A program made the translations under genes and the position numbers. Shown piece by piece: positions 1 to 5,844 of a stretch of DNA of 5,844 nt; position 1 is the first letter of the stretch, and every line of letters begins with the position of its first letter. The DNA is taken from assembly GCA_943326825.2 (NCBI GenBank), contig CALPUT020000173.1, positions 1-5,844 on the forward strand. The letters run 5' to 3'. The notes beneath the pieces were generated by a model. The model was not told the DNA's origin. It saw only the letters and a program-made list of their open reading frames with translations, and did no database searches. This stretch comes from Chryseobacterium gleum (GTDB taxonomy: Bacteria > Bacteroidota > Bacteroidia > Flavobacteriales_D > Crocinitomicaceae).

Positions 1-473
1 AAAAAATTAAAATCAAAACGAGTGTAGTTGAATTAATTTGTCATGAATTAGATCGAGATGAATTATTATTTTTCACCCCACTTTACAATAAAATTCATCA
101 ACTGATCTTAGAAGGATTAGCACAAAATATTTTTTATAAACCAAGTCATTTCTTAAAATTACAAGACCAAGAAATTATTCAGTTTGTTACAGATATTGAA
201 ACCGAACTCAATGAAGTAAGCCCAAATTGGTTGATAAAACACAACATTCATACAAATACAGAATTAGATAAACTTCAAAATGCAATTTTACATTCAATTT
301 ACAATTTTAAATTGGGGAAAATAGACCAACAAATTAAGAAAATTGAAGCTACTCTTGAAACGATTGATATTGAAAATGAAAATGACAAGTTAGCAGATTT
401 AATTTCAGAAAAAATTGCTTTGGATAATGTAAAAATTGTATTTTCGGAAAAATTAGGACGAATAATTGGATAA
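1..473 (+). CDS. dnaG: DNA primase DnaG, C-terminal fragment (5' end outside window)
   Basis: The frame is open from the first complete codon at position 3 to the TAA at 471-473, giving about 156 residues with the start beyond the left edge. The piece is hydrophilic and helical. It begins with KTSVVELICHELDRDELLFF, passes through SPNWLIKHNI and KLGKIDQQIKKIEATLE, and ends FSEKLGRIIG. From memory, this matches the C-terminal helicase-interaction domain of Bacteroidota DnaG, including the terminal LGR-I-(G) motif. DnaG makes the RNA primers for lagging-strand synthesis, and this domain docks it on the replicative helicase DnaB. The zinc-binding and TOPRIM catalytic domains would lie upstream and cannot be seen. 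An internal ATG at 231 opens a shorter frame, but the coding signal clearly continues upstream of it, so it is not the start. The call rests on remembered family resemblance, not on an alignment. Confidence 0.8.
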   Translation, partial: KIKIKTSVVELICHELDRDELLFFTPLYNKIHQLILEGLAQNIFYKPSHFLKLQDQEIIQFVTDIETELNEVSPNWLIKHNIHTNTELDKLQNAILHSIYNFKLGKIDQQIKKIEATLETIDIENENDKLADLISEKIALDNVKIVFSEKLGRIIG

Positions 474-477
474 AAAT

Positions 478-1596
478 ATGTTAACCGCAACGTTATTTTC
501 TTTAGGACCTTATAAAGTATGTTTGATCAACTTGATATTCATAACTTTAATTTTTATGGCTTCTATTGGAATTCGAAGAGTTTTTCATCGATTGTTAAAA
601 CGTTATTTAACTCAGGCAAATATTCGAATGGAAGGTCAACGAACTACTTGGCTTCGATTAATTAGTCAAAGTGTTTATATCCTTGCAGTTTACATTGGAG
701 TTTGGAGTTTTAATTTCAACAATGAAAATGTTACACTTACTGATTTATTAAACTTTAATATAATTTCCGGTAAAAAATTCCATTTATCATTTTATCATGT
801 AATCATCATTTTTGTATTTTTTTTTGGAGCTAGAATACTCCTAAATGTTGTAAAACTATACATTAATAAAAAATTCAAAGAAAAAAACAACATTAACCAA
901 GGTTCGGAATTTATTTATATTCAATTAGCAAAATACGGAATCTATATGTTCGCTTGTATCTTAAGTTTACAAGCATTAGAAGTTAAAATTGAAAATATAC
1001 TTTTAGGATCCACAGGGATTTTAGTAGGTTTAGGTTTAGGTCTTCAAGATGTCTTTAAAGATATGATTTCTGGTATAATATTATTATTCGAAGGAAACAT
1101 CAGAGTCGGTGACGTAATTGAATTAGGCAGTAAAAGTTCTGAAAAAGAATCAATTGTAGCTAAAATTGTAAAAATAAATATCCGTACAACCCAAATTCAA
1201 ACGCGTGATGGAAATGTATTGATTATGCCAAATGTTAAATTAACACAAGAATTTGTAGAAAACTGGTCACATGGTTCAGAATTAACACGTTTTATCATTA
1301 ATACAACAGTTGCTTTTGGTTCAGACACAGAATTAGTGTCAAGATTACTACGTCAAGCAGCAATGAGTCATCCTAAGGTAAAAAAGACACAACCTGTAGA
1401 AGTTCGATTAGCAAAATTTGGTGAAAATGGAATGGAATTAGAACTTGTATTTTGGGCAGATCAAAGTTGGGACATTAGCGTTTATAAATCTGAAATTCGT
1501 TTTGAAATTGATCGTTTATTTAGAGAGTACAAAATTGTAATTCCTTTCCAACAAAGAGATATTCACATTATTGACAAGAATAAATCCAGAGATTAA
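478..1596 (+). CDS. MscS-family small-conductance mechanosensitive ion channel
   Basis: This inner-membrane channel of 372 residues probably opens under membrane tension to release solutes during hypo-osmotic shock. Hydrophobic segments lie near residues 15-31, 62-80, 103-124 and 147-167. The family's pore helix follows at about 171-204, rich in glycine (GILVGLGLGLQDVFKDMISG), and leads into FEGNIRVGDVIEL, the start of the cytoplasmic beta domain. That domain continues through TTQIQTRDGNVLIMPN (about 237-252) and ENWSH. The C-terminal alpha/beta domain ends near IPFQQRDIHI (355-364). E. coli MscS has 286 residues and three membrane helices; this protein has an extra N-terminal helix and is correspondingly longer. 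The frame could open at a TTG at 466, overlapping the dnaG stop, but the ATG at 478 is preferred and lies 4 bases after that stop. No Shine-Dalgarno motif is visible. The tight spacing suggests co-transcription or translational coupling with dnaG. Family membership is clear; which MscS paralogue it represents is not. Confidence 0.93.
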   Translation: MLTATLFSLGPYKVCLINLIFITLIFMASIGIRRVFHRLLKRYLTQANIRMEGQRTTWLRLISQSVYILAVYIGVWSFNFNNENVTLTDLLNFNIISGKKFHLSFYHVIIIFVFFFGARILLNVVKLYINKKFKEKNNINQGSEFIYIQLAKYGIYMFACILSLQALEVKIENILLGSTGILVGLGLGLQDVFKDMISGIILLFEGNIRVGDVIELGSKSSEKESIVAKIVKINIRTTQIQTRDGNVLIMPNVKLTQEFVENWSHGSELTRFIINTTVAFGSDTELVSRLLRQAAMSHPKVKKTQPVEVRLAKFGENGMELELVFWADQSWDISVYKSEIRFEIDRLFREYKIVIPFQQRDIHIIDKNKSRD

Positions 1597-1601
1597 TTAA
1601 C

Positions 1602-3167
1602 TTAAAAATGAATTAGTCCAAACTTCTCTTTTTTACCGTAAATCATAAATAAAATCATTTCATTTTTACTGTAATCTACTGTAAATAATTTTGGAATTGC
1701 AATTGCCTTTGTTTCTTTTACGTTCAAAAACGAGGTGCGATTTATATCCCCAGATTTCAAATCCACCATTACTTTAGCAACAGTATTTGATCTTTTAGTA
1801 AAACTTGCTTCGTAATTATTATTACTATTCCAAGTTCCTTCTTCATTGTAATTTTTTATATGATCATTAAAGAAGATGACTAAATGATTTTCATTGAAAT
1901 AACTTCCGATTGAACTAAAATAACCGTAATCATTTGTCGAAATTTGAGTTTTAGGAATCTTCTTTACCCATTCAAAAACACCTGAATTACTAATTTTATA
2001 AGTTACAATATCGTTGTAGTGATAATAATATGTTGTTCTTGAGTAACCTCTTGGATCTGTGTAAGTCACAACATTCATATAATATTGCTCCAACATCCCT
2101 ATTATACTTCCGTCTGAAAGCGTATTCATCTCTTTGATCTCGTAGTTATACAATTCAGGTGAACCTTTACCTTTTTCTTCGTTTCGCTCAGCACGATCCT
2201 TTTGTCGGTCGGTCCAATCTTGTGTAATAAAATCGTTATCAAACTCCTGAAAACCAGAATTTATGATTTCTTTTTTATCAAAGTTCAAACGAAAATAAAA
2301 GACTCCTTTTATGCCTTGTTCTTTTTTAGCTTTATCTCCATACAAACCCGAAAAAGTCATAATACGATCATTATCAGATGAAAACGTCATATCCGTAATT
2401 CTCTTCCCTTCCAAATCTAATTCATATTCCTCTAAACCAGATGAAGTTACATGCATCAATAAAATTTTAGAAAGTGTTGTATTATCTTTAAATAGACGTT
2501 TCTTTTCCTCCTCTTTATATAGTTTAACAGAAATAAAATAATCACCTGTATTCGATAAATAGCGTTTATCAACAAGCGCTTCACTTTTCAAATATGGCAA
2601 TTCATACTCGCCTTGTGCTATCATTTCAAAATCTTTGGTAAAAATGCGGTATCCAAAACGTTCGTTTTCATCCTTCGTTCCTGGAACATCATACTCTACA
2701 CAAAAGAAATCACTGTTTTTGGAGAATAAAAAATTATAATATCCCCTACTCTTCCAACCGCTTTTAGGTGTTGTATATTCAGAAAGTTTAATTGGATCAT
2801 CAATAGGCTTGCATTCTGGACTGTACTTTTGTGCATATAAAATTTTTTTATCCCCCACCTTGTCCATCAATATTGCATAAGGTGCATTATTAATCATACA
2901 AACGTATTCAATGGTAGCTGTACTATTTTCAACTGCAGCTTTAATTTTCCCTGTTTTTTGCAAGAGAAAATTTTCATGATGACTAAAATAATTTGAACCT
3001 AATAAAGCTCCTCCTTGAAATCGAATGGTGTAAAAATCTGAACCAGAATTTGGTAAAATCTTATTGACTTGGCCTTTTGTTTTTAACAATTGACTCCATT
3101 CAATCGTTTCCTGAGAACTAGAAAAGAAAGCAATACTTAATCCCAATAAAAAAACAAAAAATCTCAT
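1602..3167 (-). CDS. Exported protein of unknown function, probably beta-propeller-like, downstream of purB
   Basis: I do not recognise a characterised family in these 521 residues. Residues 1-19 (MRFFVFLLGLSIAFFSSSQ) form a clear signal peptide, with likely cleavage around SSSQ/ET. There is no cysteine at the cleavage region, so it is not a lipoprotein. The mature part lacks further membrane helices and is rich in short beta-strand patterns with turns such as SKNSD (149-153), SNTGD (205-209), SSDND (263-267) and SDGS (351-354). Each is followed by alternating hydrophobic residues, as in propeller blades. A charged stretch (about 318-335, DRQKDRAERNEEKGKG) and a tyrosine-rich stretch (378-389) interrupt the pattern. 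The protein ends MIYGKKEKFGLIHF, and I see no type IX secretion C-terminal domain, so a periplasmic location is most likely. The ATG lies 6 bases after the purB stop, with no Shine-Dalgarno motif, so the gene probably shares the purB transcript. The propeller fold is inferred. Confidence 0.88.
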   Translation of the reverse strand: MRFFVFLLGLSIAFFSSSQETIEWSQLLKTKGQVNKILPNSGSDFYTIRFQGGALLGSNYFSHHENFLLQKTGKIKAAVENSTATIEYVCMINNAPYAILMDKVGDKKILYAQKYSPECKPIDDPIKLSEYTTPKSGWKSRGYYNFLFSKNSDFFCVEYDVPGTKDENERFGYRIFTKDFEMIAQGEYELPYLKSEALVDKRYLSNTGDYFISVKLYKEEEKKRLFKDNTTLSKILLMHVTSSGLEEYELDLEGKRITDMTFSSDNDRIMTFSGLYGDKAKKEQGIKGVFYFRLNFDKKEIINSGFQEFDNDFITQDWTDRQKDRAERNEEKGKGSPELYNYEIKEMNTLSDGSIIGMLEQYYMNVVTYTDPRGYSRTTYYYHYNDIVTYKISNSGVFEWVKKIPKTQISTNDYGYFSSIGSYFNENHLVIFFNDHIKNYNEEGTWNSNNNYEASFTKRSNTVAKVMVDLKSGDINRTSFLNVKETKAIAIPKLFTVDYSKNEMILFMIYGKKEKFGLIHF

Positions 3168-3173
3168 TTAAAA

Positions 3174-4529
3174 TTATTTAACCAACTGAATACCGGTGTA
3201 ATTACTTGGTGTAATTGCTTTTAATTCTGTTTTTATTGCATCAGAAACTGGCAATGTATCTACAAATTCGTGAACCGTTACTTGTGTTACAGCTTCATTT
3301 TTACGTGTCAATCCTTTCAATGCTTCGTAAGGTTTTGGAAAACCTTCTCTTCTTAAAATCGTTTGAATCGCTTCAGCAACAACCGCCCAATTGTTTTCTA
3401 ATTCTTTTTCAATTGCACTTTCGTTTAATAACAATTTATCTAATCCTTGTAATGTAGATTTAAAAGCAATTAATGTATGAGCAAAAGGCATTCCTATTGA
3501 ACGCAATACTGTTGAATCTGTCAAATCTCTTTGTAATCTTGAAACAGGTAATTTAGATGCCAAATGTTCCAAAATTGCATTCGCTAAACCAATGTTTCCT
3601 TCTGAATTTTCAAAATCAATTGGATTTACTTTATGAGGCATAGCTGAAGAACCTACTTCTCCTTCTTTCAATCGTTGTTTGAAATATTCCATTGAAATGT
3701 ATGTCCACATATCACGATCTAAATCTAATACAATCGTATTGATACGTTTCATAGCATCAAATAATGCAGCAATATTATCGTAATGATCAATTTGTGTTGT
3801 CGTTTGGCTTCTATCTAAACCTAAACGATTGTTTACAAAATCATTTGCAAAAGAAACCCAATCATGATTTGGGAAAGCAACAAAATGAGCATTAAAATTC
3901 CCAGTAGCTCCACCAAATTTCGCAGAAAAAGGAATATTTTTTAAGATATCAATTTGTTTTTGTAAACGCTCAGAAAAAACTTGAATCTCTTTCCCTAAAC
4001 GCGTTGGAGAAGCTGGTTGACCATGCGTTCTAGCTAACATTGGTATATCTTTCCACTCAGATTGAATCGTAGTTAGTTTTGTAACTAATTTGTTTACAAA
4101 TGGCAAATATACTTGCTCAATAGCTTCTTTTAATGAAAGAGGAATTGACGTATTATTGATATCTTGAGAAGTCAATCCAAAATGGATAAATTCTAAATAT
4201 TTTTCTAATCCTAAAGCTGTCATTTTCTCTTTCAAGAAATATTCAACCGCTTTCACATCATGATTTGTAACTTTTTCAGTGTCTTTAATCCATAAAGCAT
4301 CCTCTTCTGAGAAATTAGTGCATAATGTTCTTAAATCAGCATATTTATCTTTTGGAAAATCACTTAAAGGTTCAATTCCAGCATCTACTAGAGCAATAAA
4401 ATACTCGACCTCTACAATAACACGGTATTTAAACAAACCAAACTCAGAAAAAAATGGTTGTAATTCTTGTGTTTTAGAATGGTATCTTCCATCTACTGGA
4501 GAAATTGCTGTAAGTGCGTTTAAAATCAT
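3174..4529 (-). CDS. purB: Adenylosuccinate lyase (PurB)
   Basis: This cytoplasmic enzyme acts twice in purine synthesis, splitting fumarate from SAICAR to give AICAR and from adenylosuccinate to give AMP. The 451 residues match the E. coli-type PurB (456 residues) along the whole length. The N-terminal SPVDGRY (10-16) matches the nucleotide-binding start of the family. TNHDVKAVEYFLKEK lies at 88-102, and HFGLTSQDINN (116-126) is the substrate-binding conserved block. RTHGQPASP (167-175) carries catalytic-region His169. The fumarase/aspartase superfamily signature GSSAMPHKVNP (293-303) carries the Ser294/Ser295 pair on the mobile catalytic loop. LPVSRLQRDLTDST (327-340) is also conserved. No key residue is missing. 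The ATG at 4529 gives MILNALTAISPVDGRY, which aligns with the start of E. coli PurB, so the start is secure. No Shine-Dalgarno sequence precedes it. A Bacteroidota-type -7 element lies about 70 bases upstream, and the exported-protein gene follows 6 bases after the stop. Confidence 0.98.
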   Translation of the reverse strand: MILNALTAISPVDGRYHSKTQELQPFFSEFGLFKYRVIVEVEYFIALVDAGIEPLSDFPKDKYADLRTLCTNFSEEDALWIKDTEKVTNHDVKAVEYFLKEKMTALGLEKYLEFIHFGLTSQDINNTSIPLSLKEAIEQVYLPFVNKLVTKLTTIQSEWKDIPMLARTHGQPASPTRLGKEIQVFSERLQKQIDILKNIPFSAKFGGATGNFNAHFVAFPNHDWVSFANDFVNNRLGLDRSQTTTQIDHYDNIAALFDAMKRINTIVLDLDRDMWTYISMEYFKQRLKEGEVGSSAMPHKVNPIDFENSEGNIGLANAILEHLASKLPVSRLQRDLTDSTVLRSIGMPFAHTLIAFKSTLQGLDKLLLNESAIEKELENNWAVVAEAIQTILRREGFPKPYEALKGLTRKNEAVTQVTVHEFVDTLPVSDAIKTELKAITPSNYTGIQLVK

Positions 4530-4597
4530 TATCTAAGTATTAATTTATCTAGCTATTCGTGTTAAAAAAAATCTATATTTCTTCAAAAAAGAAAGGT

Positions 4598-4605
4598 CAA
4601 AGATA
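4598..4605 (-). promoter_or_regulatory. Candidate Bacteroidota -7 promoter element for purB
   Basis: Read on the minus strand this octamer is TATCTTTG, an exact match to the Bacteroidota -7 consensus TAnnTTTG. It faces purB. With the usual short distance to the transcription start it would give a leader of about 60 nucleotides. No good TTG -33 element is visible at the expected 19-21 base spacing upstream, so the promoter is either of the weak -33 type or a chance match in A/T-rich DNA. The position in the only long intergenic region, in the right orientation, favours a real promoter for purB and the gene after it. Confidence 0.5.
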
Positions 4606-4709
4606 GTAATTCCATATGAACTTTAGATTAGTTTATCTATAAAGTTAAAGGTCCATTTTATCAACAAAATTGATTAAGTTTTAAAGATAACTTAAGGATT
4701 ATTCATTTA

Positions 4710-4740
4710 TTTGTATCTTTATTTCCAAAATCAAATTTTG
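4710..4740 (+). promoter_or_regulatory. Possible promoter for the TPR-PD40 gene
   Basis: A TTTG at 4710-4713 is followed, after 19 bases, by AAATTTTG at 4733-4740, one mismatch from the Bacteroidota -7 consensus TAnnTTTG. The spacing fits a -33/-7 pair, but transcription would then start only about 8 bases before the ATG at 4754, an unusually short leader. A rival -7 is TATCTTTA at 4714-4721, also one mismatch, which gives a more normal leader but has no TTG at the right distance. Neither can be chosen from sequence alone. Confidence 0.25.
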
Positions 4741-4752
4741 TTATAATTATAA
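4726..4752. repeat. Two adjacent inverted repeats immediately upstream of the TPR-PD40 start codon
   Basis: CAAAAT (4726-4731) and ATTTTG (4735-4740) form perfect 6-base arms around a 3-base centre. Directly after them, 4741-4752 is a perfect 12-base palindrome (TTATAATTATAA). The pair ends one base before the ATG at 4754. As RNA the arms would form only weak A-U hairpins and there is no long U run after a GC stem, so this is not a terminator. It could be a protein-binding site overlapping the candidate promoter. Small palindromes are frequent by chance in DNA this rich in A/T, so confidence in any function is low. Confidence 0.3.
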
Positions 4753-4753
4753 T

Positions 4754-5844
4754 ATGTATTTAAAATTACTTTTCGGTTTATTTATCGCTACTATCTCATT
4801 TAATAATGCAAGTGCTTCAAATAGCTCTTTAATTGCTCCTCCAGATTCTACAACAAAACTTTTGGATAAAGCTGGAGCTATGCTGCTGGTTGATGAAGGA
4901 AGAGCATTATTTGATGAAGGAAAAGTGAAAGATGCATTAAATCTTTTTAGAGAAGCAGCAGCTAAAGATCCATATGATTGGAAACCAACTTACTGGATTT
5001 CAAGTTGTCACTTACATATGTCAAACTTTGGGTTCGCTTTGAAATATGCTAAGGAATCTTTACATACTGATCCAGAAAATGTTGATAAAGAAATTTTTGA
5101 AATAATTGGACAAAGTTTTCACAATGTTGGACAGATTGATTCAGCAATTGTTTACTATAACAAATGCTTAACTTTATTATCAAAAACGAGAGTTAAAGAA
5201 TTAAAAATCAACGAAAAAATTGATCAATGTAATTTTGTTCATGCAGAAAAAGCTGCTGGAAAAAATTCATTACGTGTTAAATTACAAGGAGATGTTAATT
5301 CTGGTTTTAACGAATATGCTCCAGTTTTATCAAAAGGAGGAAAAGAAATCTATTTTACTTCAAGAAGAAATAATACCAAAGGTGGTAAAACAAATTTAGA
5401 AGACGACCAAGAATTTTTTGAAGACATTTATCGAGCTGAATGGAATGGAGATGATCAAAAATGGGACAGTATCACTAATGATATTGATCGTATCAACTCA
5501 GAAGGACATGATGCAATTACTTGGATTGCTCCAAATGGATTAATTGCTTACATGACTGTAAATACTTCCATGCTAGAATCTAAAAAGAACAGAACTTCTA
5601 GTGCAGAAATTTGCGAAATCACTTTCACAGATAAAGGAAAATGGTCAACTCCAAAAATCATCAAAAACAAAACAATCAATACTTCATTTTTTGAAAGTGG
5701 AGCAACTTTAACTGCTGATGGAAACACAATGTATTTTGTTTCAGATCGAAATCTAAAAAACTCTACAGATATATATGTAGTTCATAAAGTTGGAAAAAAA
5801 TGGGGAGAGGCTATTGCAGTTTCTGACAGTATTAATTCTAAAGG
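4754..5844 (+). CDS. Secreted TPR and PD40 (WD40-like) repeat protein, N-terminal part; likely OmpA-type envelope protein (3' end outside window)
   Basis: The frame opens at the ATG at 4754 and has no stop for 363 codons before the right edge, so the gene is incomplete. Residues 1-22 (MYLKLLFGLFIATISFNNASA) look like a signal peptide with cleavage after ASA. Three TPR-like helical pairs follow, at about 41-74 (DEGRALFDEGKVKDALNLFREA), 76-109 and 112-145 (GQIDSAIVYYNKCL). From about 180 come PD40-type propeller motifs: NSGFNEYAPVLSKGGKEIYFTSRR (182-205), a weaker copy SEGHDAITWIAPNGLIAYM (249-267), and ESGATLTADGNTMYFVSDR (314-332) followed by DIYVVHK. In Bacteroidota this order commonly continues into more propeller blades and a peptidoglycan-binding OmpA-like domain, as in PorE of the type IX secretion system. 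Whether this gene has that ending cannot be seen, so no symbol is given. It is transcribed divergently from purB across a 224-bp gap. Confidence 0.9.
   Translation, partial: MYLKLLFGLFIATISFNNASASNSSLIAPPDSTTKLLDKAGAMLLVDEGRALFDEGKVKDALNLFREAAAKDPYDWKPTYWISSCHLHMSNFGFALKYAKESLHTDPENVDKEIFEIIGQSFHNVGQIDSAIVYYNKCLTLLSKTRVKELKINEKIDQCNFVHAEKAAGKNSLRVKLQGDVNSGFNEYAPVLSKGGKEIYFTSRRNNTKGGKTNLEDDQEFFEDIYRAEWNGDDQKWDSITNDIDRINSEGHDAITWIAPNGLIAYMTVNTSMLESKKNRTSSAEICEITFTDKGKWSTPKIIKNKTINTSFFESGATLTADGNTMYFVSDRNLKNSTDIYVVHKVGKKWGEAIAVSDSINSK

Noticed and set aside
299..490. Minus-strand open frame of 63 codons opposite the dnaG end and channel start.
   Set aside because: It lies antisense to two well-supported coding frames, has no recognisable content, and such frames are expected by chance.
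1593..1600. TTAATTAA palindrome at the junction of the convergent genes.
   Set aside because: An 8-base A/T palindrome is common in DNA of this composition and largely reflects the stop codon context.
1588..1629. AGAGA (1588-1592) and TCTCT (1625-1629) followed by a T run, considered as a terminator for the channel gene.
   Set aside because: Only five base pairs enclose a 32-base loop with no GC-rich core, too weak for an intrinsic terminator.
2311..2541. Plus-strand open frame of 76 codons within the unknown exported protein gene.
   Set aside because: It is fully antisense to a longer frame with a signal peptide and consistent protein character, and has no start context or family resemblance.
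3215..3457. Plus-strand open frame of 80 codons within purB.
   Set aside because: It is antisense to an unambiguous PurB coding sequence; the leucine-rich translation is an artefact of the opposite strand.
4279..4536. Plus-strand open frame of 85 codons covering the purB start.
   Set aside because: It is antisense to the conserved N-terminal part of PurB and ends just past its start codon, with no independent support.
4530..4753. Searched for a tRNA, small RNA, riboswitch or small gene in the divergent intergenic region.
   Set aside because: No cloverleaf, GC-rich structured core or T-loop motif is visible, and all frames are rich in stop codons.

Overview
The window reads as ordinary chromosomal DNA from a low-GC member of the Bacteroidota, probably class Flavobacteriia. 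Four things support this: strong A/T bias in all genes; start codons preceded by A/T-rich sequence rather than Shine-Dalgarno motifs; a match to the Bacteroidota -7 promoter consensus (TAnnTTTG) upstream of purB; and protein types common in that phylum, such as a secreted TPR-PD40 protein. Genus cannot be fixed from this sequence.

Layout from left to right. The window opens inside the last ~156 codons of a plus-strand gene recognised as the C-terminal, helicase-binding end of DNA primase (dnaG). Four bases after its stop lies a plus-strand MscS-type mechanosensitive channel gene (478-1596). It meets a minus-strand unit tail to tail with only 5 bp between the stop codons. That unit reads right to left as purB (adenylosuccinate lyase, 4529-3174), then, 6 bp later, a 521-residue exported protein of unknown function (3167-1602). 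To the right of purB is a 224-bp divergent intergenic region. It carries a likely purB promoter and, just before the next gene, two adjacent small dyads. The last gene (4754 to the window edge, plus strand) is incomplete. It encodes a signal peptide, three TPR-like helical pairs and the first PD40/WD40-like propeller repeats. This architecture is typical of the N-terminal part of Bacteroidota envelope proteins that often end in an OmpA-like domain.

The genes do not form one pathway. They combine replication (dnaG), osmotic protection (MscS), purine synthesis (purB) and two envelope-exported proteins. I see no mobile element, CRISPR array, tRNA, rRNA, toxin-antitoxin pair or defence island, and no convincing new system. 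The points most worth a second look are the purB-linked exported protein of unknown function, the right-edge TPR-PD40 gene, and the divergent control region between that gene and purB.
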